Shown piece by piece: positions 1-7,996 of a stretch of 9,703 nt of DNA. Position 1 is the first letter of the stretch. Each line of letters begins with the position of its first letter. The stretch spans positions 1 through 9,703 of the forward strand of contig JAANXG010000101.1 of assembly GCA_018263405.1 (NCBI GenBank), written 5' to 3'. The position numbers and the translations under genes were made by a program. Below the pieces are notes generated by a model. It was not told the DNA's origin. It saw only the letters and a list, made by a program, of their open reading frames with translations, and ran no database searches. The DNA comes from Gammaproteobacteria bacterium (GTDB taxonomy: Bacteria; Pseudomonadota; Gammaproteobacteria; Arenicellales; JAANXG01).

Positions 1-85
1 TCCTTAGCTCCGTAAACGGCACTTCCCTATGCCACTTCTTACAGCGTCCCTGAAAGACAACCCTACCCCCACATGATCGCCGACA

Positions 86-113
86 TTGCACGGACTTTTT
101 GAGAAATTACAAT
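86..113 (+). promoter_or_regulatory. possible sigma70-like promoter upstream of korA
   Basis: A TTGCAC box at 86-91 is followed after 16 bases by TACAAT at 108-113. The -10 box matches TATAAT at five of six positions; the -35 box matches TTGACA only in its TTG. Transcription would start near 120, just before the AAGGAG sequence at 123-128. It is the best match I found in the 203 bases before korA, but one good -10 box can arise by chance in this AT-richer stretch. Confidence 0.3.
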
Positions 114-122
114 CGCTCTTGT

Positions 123-187
123 AAGGAGTACCGGTGCTAGTGTACCCCGTCACCATAGATATAGCTGTTTGCGCTATACTGGTATAA
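123..187 (+). promoter_or_regulatory. strong Shine-Dalgarno plus 17-codon leader open frame
   Basis: AAGGAG at 123-128 is the best ribosome-binding sequence near korA. It lies five bases before a GTG at 134-136, not before the korA ATG at 204. The GTG opens a frame encoding MLVYPVTIDIAVCAILV that ends at TAA 185-187, 16 bases before korA. Nine of the 17 residues are Leu, Ile or Val. The frame is out of register with korA, so it is not a missed N terminus. It could be a translated leader peptide of the kind seen in attenuators. Alternatively, it may be an accident created where the repeat at 137-153 separated an original ribosome-binding site from korA. The first codons (LVYPV) come from that repeat, which weakens the leader-peptide idea. 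Confidence 0.35.
137..153 (+). repeat. boundary repeat copy 1 (17 bp, upstream of korA)
   Basis: CTAGTGTACCCCGTCAC occurs here and, as its exact reverse complement, at 7054-7070. Near copies are at 5412-5427 (15 of 16 bases) and 9320-9307 (12 of 13 over the core). This copy reads towards korA and lies between the AAGGAG at 123-128 and the korA start. It may be a small dispersed repeat or a shared regulatory site; the sequence alone does not decide. Confidence 0.75.
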
Positions 188-203
188 ACCAGAACTTATA
201 GCG
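160..203 (+). promoter_or_regulatory. mutually exclusive hairpins in the korA leader
   Basis: CGCTATA at 172-178 can pair with TATAGCG at 197-203, extended by CTGGT 179-183 pairing with ACCAG 188-192. This gives a stem of about 12 pairs with a four-base bulge that ends directly against the korA ATG. The same GCTATA (173-178) can instead pair with TATAGC at 160-165 around a seven-base loop, which would free the start region. The upstream pairing lies inside the 17-codon open frame, so ribosome position could choose between the two forms. No U-tract follows, so any effect would more likely be on translation, or as a protein-binding palindrome, than on termination. Confidence 0.4.
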
Positions 204-2108
204 ATGAACGATCCGATCGTACTTCCCGATCCGAAAACGGAAGAATCCGCAGTCCTTGTCAAGGGTAATACCCGAGAAGTCCGTGATCACGTTGTCGAGG
301 TGGTCAGCGATTCCGGCGAAGGCGCACAGAAATGCGGCCAGTCTTTCGCGAGTATCGCGGCCAAGATGGGTCACGACATCTGGACCGTTGAAATTATACC
401 CGCCGAGATAGAACCCCCCGCCCGCAGCATCGAGGGCGCCAGTGGTAACCGAGTTCGACTAGGATCTTTCCATGTGACCAATGGCGGTGACGAAGCCGAC
501 CTGGTTATCGCCTTCAACGAACAAGTACTGCTGGGCCGCGTGCGTTCCGGCGCGCTCAGGCGCGGCTGCATCATTCTGCTGGAAAACAAGTGGCGGCAAC
601 ACCGGGACCCGGCCATTGTGGCGGCGTATAAGGCAACTTACCAGAAGATCGTAGCTGACGGTTATCAGATTCACGAGATCCCGATGGAACAAGTGTGTTT
701 GCAATACACCAGTAGCCCCCAGCGCGGCAAGAATATGTTCGTCCTCGGCATGTTGAACAGGCTGTACCGGCAAGATCTAGATCTTGCCCGCGAACAGATC
801 GCGTTCACATTTCGCAGCAAAAGCGAAGACATTGTTAAACGCAATTTGCAGCTCCTGGAAGCGGGGTACGAATGGGTCGGTGAGAACATCGACTTCGAAT
901 TCGAAATCCCCTATATAAAGAGAAAGGAGACGCAAATCGTGGTGAGCGGAAACACTGCATTGGCGCTGGGGGTCATGGCGTCCGGTATGGAAATCTGTGC
1001 GATGTACCCGATTACCCCGGCAACCTCGGCGTCTCACTACCTGAGCGAGATATTCGAGATCGTGGGTGGCATGGTGCACCAGGCCGAAGATGAACTTGCC
1101 GCTTGCGCCTTCGCGATCGGAGCCTCCTATGCCGGGAAGTGTGCTGTGACGATTACTTCGGGGCCCGGCATGGCCCTCAAGCAGGAACTCATCGGTCTCG
1201 CGGCTATGGCTGAGATTCCGCTGGTAATAGTCAATGTGCAACGTGGCGGACCGAGCACCGGCCTGCCCACGAAAGTGGAGCAGGGTGACCTAATGCAGGC
1301 GATCTTTGGTACCCACGGTGATGCCCCCAGGGTGGTAATGGCAGCCGCCACCATCGACGACTGCTTCTACCTACCGATTACCGCGCGCAAGATCGCCGAG
1401 TCTTTTAACATTCCCGTAATAATACTCACTGACGCCAACCTGGCGACGGCGCAACAGCAGTTCCCGCGCCCGCAATTGCAAGAAGAGTGGTTCGCGGCGC
1501 CGGTAGATCAAAGCACAATTCCCGAGGATGAGTTGCCCTACGACTGGGATAGCGTCACCGGGCTTCACCGGCGTTTCACACCCGGGCAGCCCGGCGGTAT
1601 GCATACCGTTACCGGGCTCGCCCATGATCGCAAAAGTCGGGTTGCCTATAATCCGGCTACCAATGAGGAGGGTCTCAGGCATCGAAGCCTGAAACTCGCG
1701 GCTTTTCAGAAGACATTGACTCTACCCAAGGTCTTGGGCGATGAACAGGGCGACTTGCTGGTGGTTGGCTGGGGCAGTACCAAGGGCGTCATAGAGGAGG
1801 CGATAGACGACGTGCGCAACGATGGCACAACCGTCGGGTTGCTGCACTTTACATATATACAACCCATGCCCTCGGGCGTCGGGGAGATTCTCAAGCGCTA
1901 TCGGCAAGTCCTGGCGATAGAGATGAATTGGGGAGATTCCCCGAATAATCAGGTCATCGATGCTGAAAATCGTCGCTACTCCAGTCTCGCATTATTACTC
2001 AGAGCCCGTTACCTGGTCGATATAGACTGCTGGACTGAGGTGCAGGGTCAACCACTGAAGCCCCGGTCGGTGGCTCAGGCAATTCGCAACAAACTTGCGA
2101 GGGCGTAA
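204..2108 (+). CDS. korA: 2-oxoacid:ferredoxin oxidoreductase, fused gamma-alpha subunit
   Basis: With KorB this 634-residue protein oxidises a 2-oxoacid with coenzyme A to acyl-CoA and CO2, reducing ferredoxin in the cytoplasm. Residues from about 30 to 225 form the gamma domain (SDSGEGAQKCGQ near the start, then the TNGGDEADLVIAFNEQVL stretch). The alpha domain follows, with YPITPATS at 268-275, EDE at 295-297, TSGPGMALKQE, and VQRGGPSTGLPTKVEQGD, all typical of KorA-type alpha subunits. GWGSTKG at 522-528 begins the C-terminal domain. Fusion in the order gamma then alpha is common in bacterial Kor enzymes. ATG 204 is the first plausible start after an in-frame TAG at 162-164, although no Shine-Dalgarno precedes it. 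korB follows after three bases, so the two are almost certainly cotranscribed. Substrate is uncertain: 2-oxoglutarate is the family default, and pyruvate or branched 2-oxoacids cannot be excluded. Confidence 0.93.
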   Translation: MNDPIVLPDPKTEESAVLVKGNTREVRDHVVEVVSDSGEGAQKCGQSFASIAAKMGHDIWTVEIIPAEIEPPARSIEGASGNRVRLGSFHVTNGGDEADLVIAFNEQVLLGRVRSGALRRGCIILLENKWRQHRDPAIVAAYKATYQKIVADGYQIHEIPMEQVCLQYTSSPQRGKNMFVLGMLNRLYRQDLDLAREQIAFTFRSKSEDIVKRNLQLLEAGYEWVGENIDFEFEIPYIKRKETQIVVSGNTALALGVMASGMEICAMYPITPATSASHYLSEIFEIVGGMVHQAEDELAACAFAIGASYAGKCAVTITSGPGMALKQELIGLAAMAEIPLVIVNVQRGGPSTGLPTKVEQGDLMQAIFGTHGDAPRVVMAAATIDDCFYLPITARKIAESFNIPVIILTDANLATAQQQFPRPQLQEEWFAAPVDQSTIPEDELPYDWDSVTGLHRRFTPGQPGGMHTVTGLAHDRKSRVAYNPATNEEGLRHRSLKLAAFQKTLTLPKVLGDEQGDLLVVGWGSTKGVIEEAIDDVRNDGTTVGLLHFTYIQPMPSGVGEILKRYRQVLAIEMNWGDSPNNQVIDAENRRYSSLALLLRARYLVDIDCWTEVQGQPLKPRSVAQAIRNKLARA

Positions 2109-2111
2109 TTT

Positions 2112-3092
2112 GTGTTAAATCCCATTGAAGTTCTATCGCCGAGCATCTCGGATATCGAAGATGATGCGTATTCCCTGGATGATTTTGAAGGCGTCGATTC
2201 CCGCTGGTGTCATCGTTGCGGAAACAACGCGATCCTAACGGCCGCGCAAAAACTGTGCGCGGAGGAGCAACTCGCACCGGAAAAAACCGTGTTTGTATCC
2301 GGGATCGGCTGCTCATCACGCCTGCCCCACTATATGGGGACCTATGGCTTCCATGCCCTGCACGGGCGAGCGCTGCCGGTTGCCGAAGGCATAAAGATTA
2401 GGCGGCCGGACCTTCATGTGTTTGTGACTACCGGGGACGGCGATTGCTGCAGCATTGGCGCTGGGCATTGGCTGCATGCTATTCGATACAACATGAATAT
2501 CACCGTGCTGTTGCACGATAACCAGATTTACGGCTTGACAAAGAAGCAGGCATCGCCGACATCGCCTCGTGGTCTGATCAGTAACACAAGTCCACACGGG
2601 GCATACCTTGAGCCGCTTAACCCTCTGGCGGCGACACTCGGGATGTCGAATATTTCATTCGTCGCCCATGCCGTGGACTGGGTGCCGAGCGTACTGTTCG
2701 ACATCATAAAGCAGGCATACCACCATCGAGGACTGGCGTTTGTGTGCATTATGCAGCGCTGCCCCAACTATCTGCCCGATCACTTTGAAGCGTACATCAA
2801 GGATCGGGATCGAACGGTACTGCTAACCCATCCTCAGGGTTTGCAGGTCGAGGAGGCGGTGGCAGGCCGCTTCAAACACCGCGAAGAACACGACCCTCGA
2901 GACGTCGACCGGGCTCGCGAATTGGCAAATAACCGGGACCGCGTTCCTCTGGGTATCCTGTACCGCAACCCGGACGTCCTTTGCTATGAAGATGTCCGTG
3001 CCAGCGACGAGCATATGACAGTCGCTGACAAGATCGCCGCGTTGGAAGGGGAATTGGACAAATTCACGATAAAGCCCCCAACCAAACAGTAA
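2112..3092 (+). CDS. korB: 2-oxoacid:ferredoxin oxidoreductase, beta subunit
   Basis: This 326-residue subunit binds thiamine diphosphate and one [4Fe-4S] cluster in the KorAB enzyme. The diphosphate/Mg motif is GDGD at 108-111, with DNQIYGLTKKQASPT starting at D136. Likely cluster ligands, by family pattern, are C33 and C36 (WCHRCG, where WCPGCG is usual), C67 (GIGCSS) and C217 (QRCPNY). HGRALPVAEGIK before the TPP motif is also typical. The start is GTG at 2112; GAGGG at 2099-2103, inside the end of korA, lies eight bases upstream and supports it. Spacing of three bases from korA suggests translational coupling. The HR in place of PG between the first two cysteines is a mild variation. The 761-residue ferredoxin-containing gene follows after 37 bases. 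Confidence 0.93.
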   Translation: MLNPIEVLSPSISDIEDDAYSLDDFEGVDSRWCHRCGNNAILTAAQKLCAEEQLAPEKTVFVSGIGCSSRLPHYMGTYGFHALHGRALPVAEGIKIRRPDLHVFVTTGDGDCCSIGAGHWLHAIRYNMNITVLLHDNQIYGLTKKQASPTSPRGLISNTSPHGAYLEPLNPLAATLGMSNISFVAHAVDWVPSVLFDIIKQAYHHRGLAFVCIMQRCPNYLPDHFEAYIKDRDRTVLLTHPQGLQVEEAVAGRFKHREEHDPRDVDRARELANNRDRVPLGILYRNPDVLCYEDVRASDEHMTVADKIAALEGELDKFTIKPPTKQ

Positions 3093-3129
3093 TCTGTCTG
3101 GCTCTCGGATCTTCGACATCGGCAAGAAA

Positions 3130-5415
3130 GTGGAATTGTCCGTGAACAGATTAGAGGAACGTGGAGAAGAACTGGCAGCGGTCCGTCAGGACGGCCTATT
3201 GAAACAGCTGCTGCGTATTTATCTCAGCCCGCCACAGCCTGCCGAGGAGGCGGGGGCTGCCGACGTCTCCAATCTGACTCCAGCTCTGTTCAGCGCCTAC
3301 CGCGATTTGGACGCGTTGCGATATGACTTCCCGGTAGTGTTGCTGGATGGACCTGACGAACGAGTCGGAGTTCCGCTGTCCAGCCTGATGGATGAACTGG
3401 TCGCAAGGAAGGTCGCGGACGGCACCGGAGATGGGCGTCAGCGTCGGGATCTTTACAAGTTAGAGCGGTCTATCAAGACCCTGACCGCGCAAACGAAGGA
3501 GCAGCGACTTGGGCCGCTGTGGCGGTCGGCGACGAAACGTTGTCTGGCTGAAATCGATGGCGGCAAGCGCCGCGAGGCGCTCCGAAATTACCTTCGTTCG
3601 GCCCGCTCCACGCTCTCTCAGGACGGTCTGGTTGTAGACTGCGACGAGCAGATTGGCCACAAATTCTTTAGCCACGCGTGGACCCGGATCGAGTCCGAAC
3701 GGGGGCTCCAGACCCGCGAGACCCTGGACGAGCTGATCGCCGACCTCTCGGCCATTATCGACGCCGACCGCATGCGCTCCGCGCGCGCGACCTCATCTGA
3801 CGCATTGCGCACTGCGATGGGCGCCGAACATGCGGGGGGCATTGACTTTGATCGGTTGTCTTGGACTCTACGCAGTAGCGGGCACTATAGGCCGCTCAAA
3901 GCGAGCCGCCGCAAACGCCTGCGGAGGGTCCTCAAGGTGTTGAAGACGGAACGCAAAAGGCTCGGTTCAAACGCGGGCAACGGAAAGTCACCAAGGCGTC
4001 CGTACCAACCGAAAAATATTGCCGACAGCTGCGTCGATGCGCTAGAGCTTTTCAACGCTGAGTTAGAACGCGCCGTCGAACTGTTCCGCGCGGTGCGTAT
4101 CGCCCGGCTCGAAGTGGAGAACCGGTACGATGAGGCCAGGCACGACCCATTTTTCGCCGGCTTTGACCAGGCGCAGCTTACGACGGAAGAGCTACGCGCT
4201 CTGCCCACGGTGTTGGTGTTCGTCGCCAACGACAGCCTGGACGGAGACAACAAGGCTGCACTGATTGATATTCTGTCATCGGATCTTCCGATAAAAGTTG
4301 TACTGGAGTTTCGTGACTTACCGGACTCACTTCCGCTGGGGGCGGGCTCGGTCGGCTACGGAGGCTGGGCCGCTAGTCTGGGAAGTATGACCATGGGTCT
4401 GCGCACAGCGCTGGTCATACAGACCGCCGCTTCCCACCTGCCGCGTTTGACGGCAGAAATCGCGGATGGCCTGCGTCACAACGGCCCGGCTTTGTTCTGC
4501 GTTTACACGGGCCCCGAAGAACGCGACATTCAAGTGTCTCGCTACCTGCGCTGCGCGAGTGCCGTGGAGAGTCGTGCCTTTCCGTGCTTTGTGTACCATC
4601 CAGGGCGCGGCTCCGATTGGGCACAGCGTTTTTCTTTGCTTGGCAACCCAGAGCCGGAACAACCGCACCCGAAACACGTTTTTAACTTTGAGGACGCGGA
4701 CGGACGCGAGCGATCGGAGGAAATTGCGTTTACGGTGGTCGATTTTCTCGCCATGGATACAAGGTTCTCAGCGCAGTTCGTGCCGATCGGGCCGGAGGAG
4801 TGGCATCCAAACATGATACCGCTGGGCAGTTATCTGGGAATTGAAGATTCCGAGACTTTTGGCAAAGTGCCTTATGTGCTCATGGTCGACCAAGAAAATA
4901 CGCTGCATCGTGTGATCGTGCGCCGCGGGTTGGTGACAGCGGCGCGCCGTTGCGCCGACAAGTGGCACAGCCTGCAGGAACTCGGCGGAATCGAAAACTC
5001 ACACGCGCTGAGGTTGCTGCAAACCGAAAGGCAGCGCATGATCGAACAGACCGGAACGGAGCCGCCGGTGGCGTCCGAGCCCGAGCCCGTTGCCGAGGAT
5101 ATACCGGTACCGGCGGCGGAGCCAACAACGGGCGATGAGCCTGAGCCCCAGGCGACCACGGCCGCCGGCGAGCAGGCCCACATTGAAACGGAGCTGTGTA
5201 CGAGTTGCGACGACTGCACCGACCGTAATAGCATGATGTTCGCTTACAACGACGCCAAGCAGGCCTATATCAAGGACATCACCGCAGGAACCTTCCGCGA
5301 GTTGGTGGAGGCCAGTGAAAACTGTCCCGTCTGCATTATCCACCCTGGAGCGCCAAGCAACCCCGACGAATTGGGGCTTGAGGATCTGGTTCGACGCGCC
5401 AGTCAGTTCAACTAG
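3130..5415 (+). CDS. 761-residue degenerate PFOR-like protein with C-terminal [4Fe-4S] ferredoxin domain
   Basis: No standard gene name comes to mind. Residues from about 330 to 540 resemble the C-terminal TPP-domain half of NifJ-type pyruvate:ferredoxin oxidoreductases: LPTVLVFVANDSLDGDN, SDLPIKVVLEF, an SMTMGLRTALVIQTAASHL stretch, and NGPALFCVYTGPEE. The GDG and DN..YG residues that bind TPP are not there, so the domain is probably not catalytic. Residues 258-300 are very basic (SRRKRLRRV). Residues 642-684 are a Glu/Pro/Ala-rich linker, followed by a ferredoxin domain with C690, C693 and C696 (CTSCDDC) and C732-P; C735 is an extra cysteine. This pattern fits a single [4Fe-4S] cluster. Its place directly after korAB suggests an electron-transfer or scaffold subunit of that enzyme (inference). 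Start GTG 3130 lacks a clear Shine-Dalgarno; GTG 3142 is an alternative. The stop TAG at 5413-5415 lies within a boundary repeat. Confidence 0.75.
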   Translation: MELSVNRLEERGEELAAVRQDGLLKQLLRIYLSPPQPAEEAGAADVSNLTPALFSAYRDLDALRYDFPVVLLDGPDERVGVPLSSLMDELVARKVADGTGDGRQRRDLYKLERSIKTLTAQTKEQRLGPLWRSATKRCLAEIDGGKRREALRNYLRSARSTLSQDGLVVDCDEQIGHKFFSHAWTRIESERGLQTRETLDELIADLSAIIDADRMRSARATSSDALRTAMGAEHAGGIDFDRLSWTLRSSGHYRPLKASRRKRLRRVLKVLKTERKRLGSNAGNGKSPRRPYQPKNIADSCVDALELFNAELERAVELFRAVRIARLEVENRYDEARHDPFFAGFDQAQLTTEELRALPTVLVFVANDSLDGDNKAALIDILSSDLPIKVVLEFRDLPDSLPLGAGSVGYGGWAASLGSMTMGLRTALVIQTAASHLPRLTAEIADGLRHNGPALFCVYTGPEERDIQVSRYLRCASAVESRAFPCFVYHPGRGSDWAQRFSLLGNPEPEQPHPKHVFNFEDADGRERSEEIAFTVVDFLAMDTRFSAQFVPIGPEEWHPNMIPLGSYLGIEDSETFGKVPYVLMVDQENTLHRVIVRRGLVTAARRCADKWHSLQELGGIENSHALRLLQTERQRMIEQTGTEPPVASEPEPVAEDIPVPAAEPTTGDEPEPQATTAAGEQAHIETELCTSCDDCTDRNSMMFAYNDAKQAYIKDITAGTFRELVEASENCPVCIIHPGAPSNPDELGLEDLVRRASQFN

Positions 5416-5427
5416 TGTCCCCCGTCA
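5412..5427 (+). repeat. boundary repeat copy 2 (between convergent stop codons)
   Basis: CTAGTGTCCCCCGTCA matches the first 16 bases of the 137-153 repeat except for one A-to-C change. Its TAG (5413-5415) is the stop codon of the 761-residue gene. On the other strand its last three bases give a TGA directly after the nfnB TGA stop (5430-5428). No terminator-like hairpin with a T-run is visible in this convergent junction. Confidence 0.7.
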
Positions 5428-6942
5428 TCATGCGACCCGGTCCTGTTCCGGCAGCCGCACCCGGGCAAAACGTTTCTGGCGGGCATCTATGCCGAAGATA
5501 CGCCGCTGGTTGGGATCCGATACCTCCATATCGACAGGATCGTTAATGCCGAGGTATTTTTTCATGCTTTGTGCCGCGCGGCGCCCCGCGCCCATGGCCA
5601 GGATCACCGTGGCCGAACCGGTCACGATGTCGCCGCCTGCAAACACACCTGCGAGGGAGGAGCACTGCTCATCATCGGTCTCGATGTATCCCCATTTATT
5701 CAGTTTGAGTTTCGATGTCTGACCAATTATAGGATTTGCATTTGTACCGATAGCGTAGATCACGGTAGCGCACTTAAACTCGAATTCACTGTTCGTGATC
5801 GGCACCGGACGCCGCCGCCCCGAAGTGTCGGGTTCCCCCAGCTCCATGCGGATACAGCGCAGTCCACGAACATTGTTCTCCTCGTCGCCTAGAATTTCGA
5901 GTGGCGCCGTCAACCACTGGAACATGACTCCTTCTTCCTTGGCGTGGTGCAGCTCTTCCACTCGCGCCGGGCTCTCGGCACTGGTGCGGCGATAGAGGCA
6001 ATGCACTTCGTCAGCGCCTAGGCGCAAGGACACGCGCATGGCGTCCATCGCCGTATTACCGGCGCCGATCACGACGACCTTACGGCCCAGGCCGAGAGGT
6101 GTGTCCTTGGATGGAAACTCTCCTGCCTGCATCAGGTTACATCGGGTCAAGAACTCGTTAGCCGAAAGCACCCCGTTCAATGACTCACCCGGAATTCCCA
6201 TGAAACTCGGGTACCCGGCACCGGTGCCGATAAACACCGCGTCAAACCCCATCTCGTTCCGCAACTGGTCGATCGTAAACAAACGCCCGACCAGCGTGTT
6301 GCATTCAACTTTGACTCCGAGCTCCAGCACTTTATTGAATTCCGCATCGATCACAGGGTTTGGTAGGCGGAATTCGGGAATGCCGTAGGTCAATACCCCA
6401 CCCGGTCGGTGGAGCGCTTCGAAAATCGTAACATCGCAGCCCGCCTTTGCCATGTCCGCGGCACAGGCGATGCCCGCCGGGCCGGCGCCGACGATAGCGA
6501 TTTTGTGCTCGTTGGGTTCGATCTCGGGCTCGCTCACCCAGCCCTCGGTAATTGCCATGTCACCGACATAACGCTCCAGGCGGCCGATGGCCACTGGTTC
6601 GAGATGACGAGCCACGACGCAAACGCCCTCGCACTGGTCTTCCTGCGGACAGACACGGCCACAAATGGCGGGTAACAGTGTTGACTCCGCGAGCACATCA
6701 TAAGCCCCGCGAAAGTCCTGATCGCAAATCTTCTGAATAAATCCGGGAATATCGATGCTAACCGGGCAACCCGGTACGCACGGCTCTTGTGGGCACATCA
6801 AACAGCGCTCAGCTTCGATCAAGGTATCCTCAAGCGAGTAGCCAAGGGTTACCTCATTAAAGTTACCGATGCGCTCCTTGGAGCCCTGGGTTGCAATAGC
6901 TGTACGCTCTTGCGGGATGTTCCTGATAGTTTTTTTTGCCAT
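5428..6942 (-). CDS. nfnB: NADH-dependent reduced ferredoxin:NADP+ oxidoreductase large subunit (NfnB/GltD-like)
   Basis: This is the bifurcating subunit of NfnAB, which couples reduced ferredoxin plus NADH to two NADPH, or the reverse. With the start at 6942 it has 504 residues, somewhat longer than the roughly 470 usual for NfnB; the extra is a tail after about residue 465. Two N-terminal [4Fe-4S] motifs are visible: C47, C50, C55, C59 (CLMCPQEPCVPGCP) and C94, C98, C104, C108. An FAD-binding GAGPAG is at 152-157, the NADPH-binding GAGNTA at 293-298 with YRRT at 317-320, and a second FAD motif AGGDIVTG at 435-442. An in-frame GTG at 7014 would add 24 unconserved-looking residues and has no Shine-Dalgarno; MAKKTIRN at 6942 is preferred, preceded by a weak AGAG. 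GltD (glutamate synthase small subunit) is the main alternative, but adjacent nfnA decides for Nfn. Confidence 0.9.
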   Translation of the reverse strand: MAKKTIRNIPQERTAIATQGSKERIGNFNEVTLGYSLEDTLIEAERCLMCPQEPCVPGCPVSIDIPGFIQKICDQDFRGAYDVLAESTLLPAICGRVCPQEDQCEGVCVVARHLEPVAIGRLERYVGDMAITEGWVSEPEIEPNEHKIAIVGAGPAGIACAADMAKAGCDVTIFEALHRPGGVLTYGIPEFRLPNPVIDAEFNKVLELGVKVECNTLVGRLFTIDQLRNEMGFDAVFIGTGAGYPSFMGIPGESLNGVLSANEFLTRCNLMQAGEFPSKDTPLGLGRKVVVIGAGNTAMDAMRVSLRLGADEVHCLYRRTSAESPARVEELHHAKEEGVMFQWLTAPLEILGDEENNVRGLRCIRMELGEPDTSGRRRPVPITNSEFEFKCATVIYAIGTNANPIIGQTSKLKLNKWGYIETDDEQCSSLAGVFAGGDIVTGSATVILAMGAGRRAAQSMKKYLGINDPVDMEVSDPNQRRIFGIDARQKRFARVRLPEQDRVA

Positions 6943-7053
6943 CTTGCTCTGCCGCCGCCGGTGATGATTATTGCGAAGTACAGACTGAGGCGGCGAACCC
7001 CATATGCCGGTCACTCAGGTAAATGTTAACGGGCGCTGAACGTTACAATATCA

Positions 7054-7070
7054 GTGACGGGGTACACTAG
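7054..7070 (-). repeat. boundary repeat copy 3 (nfnA end / nfnB upstream)
   Basis: The reverse complement of these 17 bases is identical to 137-153. Its CTAG contains the TAG stop of nfnA (7069-7067), and it points towards nfnB, whose start is 112 bases further on. Bases after the repeat (TGATATTG) resemble those after copy 1 (ATAGATATAG) only weakly, so the repeat itself ends near the GTCAC. Confidence 0.75.
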
Positions 7071-7933
7071 TGTATATTGGGTTCCTCTTGTACGAGTCGA
7101 CAATTGTCACTTTGTGCCCAGCGTTCGTATGCCTGTTTCTCTTCCGGCCTGAAGCGTGCCAAACGATTCATCAGATCGTCGAAGTCAACCTGATGCGCGT
7201 CAAATTCCGGGCCATCGACACAACAAAACTTCATCTCGCCACCAACCGCCACCCGGCAACCGCCACACATTCCAGTACCATCAACCATGATCGGATTCAG
7301 GCTCACTACCGTCTTGATGCCGTGTGGTCTGGTCGCTTCGGCGCAAAACTTCATCATTACAGGGGGGCCAATCGCTACAACTTCATCGATGTCCTGGTGC
7401 TGGTCGACGGCCCGCTTGATGCCATCGGTGACCAAGCCCTTCAAGCCCGCCGAGCCGTCGTCGGTGCAGATGATGAGTTCGTCACATACGTTCTCAAACT
7501 TCTCTTGCCAGAAAATCAGATCTTTGTTGCGAAAGCCAACTATCCCGATGACGTACGCACCGCGCTCCTTGAGTGCGCGTGCCTGGGGGTACACCGGCGC
7601 TACACCGAGCCCTCCCCCTACGCATATCACTTTGTTCAATTCTCCGATGTGGCTGGGGATCCCCATGGGGCCCACTACTGCATAGAGCCGGCTACCCACT
7701 TGGCAATTCTGCTGCATTTCGTTGGTGGTCTTGCCGACGGCTTGGACCACTAAAGTGAAGCTGCCACGCTCTACCGAGTAGTCGGCTATGGTTAAAGGGA
7801 TGCGTTCTCCGTCAGCGTGTAACATGACGATAACGAACTGGCCGGGCCTTGCCGCCCTGGCGAGCAAGGGATAGTGCACCTCCAGCAAAAAGGTGACCTC
7901 AGAGAAATCCTCACGAGCCAAGATCTCATACAT
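7067..7933 (-). CDS. nfnA: NADH-dependent reduced ferredoxin:NADP+ oxidoreductase small subunit (NfnA)
   Basis: A ferredoxin-NADP+ reductase-type protein of 288 residues that binds FAD, NAD(H) and a [2Fe-2S] cluster and pairs with NfnB; the usual length is about 280. RIPLT at 44-48 is the flavin-binding motif and GGGLG at 106-110 the pyridine-nucleotide motif. DGTGMCGGC at 218-226 and CC at 237-238 (KFCCVDGPEFD) are the cluster region. In studied NfnA proteins the [2Fe-2S] has one Asp and three Cys ligands, for which D218, C223, C226 and C237 or C238 are candidates here. The start at 7933 (MYEILARE) has GGGGA eight bases upstream. A TTG at 7999 would add 22 residues, but it falls inside a repeat and is rejected. 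The gap to nfnB is 124 bases, unusually wide for this pair. Dihydroorotate dehydrogenase electron-transfer subunit PyrK is a relative, excluded by the nfnB neighbour. Confidence 0.9.
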   Translation of the reverse strand: MYEILAREDFSEVTFLLEVHYPLLARAARPGQFVIVMLHADGERIPLTIADYSVERGSFTLVVQAVGKTTNEMQQNCQVGSRLYAVVGPMGIPSHIGELNKVICVGGGLGVAPVYPQARALKERGAYVIGIVGFRNKDLIFWQEKFENVCDELIICTDDGSAGLKGLVTDGIKRAVDQHQDIDEVVAIGPPVMMKFCAEATRPHGIKTVVSLNPIMVDGTGMCGGCRVAVGGEMKFCCVDGPEFDAHQVDFDDLMNRLARFRPEEKQAYERWAQSDNCRLVQEEPNIH

Positions 7934-7996
7934 GTTATCTGTCCCCGTTTGGGTACGTAGCGGGCATTCTGCCTCAACGCGATTTATGGGTAAAGG

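Noticed and set aside
777..1241. A 154-codon minus-strand open frame inside korA
   Set aside because: It overlaps the conserved alpha-domain core of korA on the other strand and is rich in His/Arg, as antisense shadows of GC-rich genes often are.
4466..4816. A 116-codon plus-strand frame within the 761-residue gene
   Set aside because: It is an out-of-frame reading of a gene whose domains continue through this stretch, with no ribosome-binding site or motif.
5412..5430. Bidirectional intrinsic terminator between the convergent genes
   Set aside because: Only 12 bases separate the stops and I see no stable GC-rich stem followed by a T-run.
7070..7753. A 227-codon plus-strand open frame
   Set aside because: It lies antisense to nfnA, whose flavin, nucleotide and iron-sulfur motifs are all clear, and its translation shows no recognisable motif.
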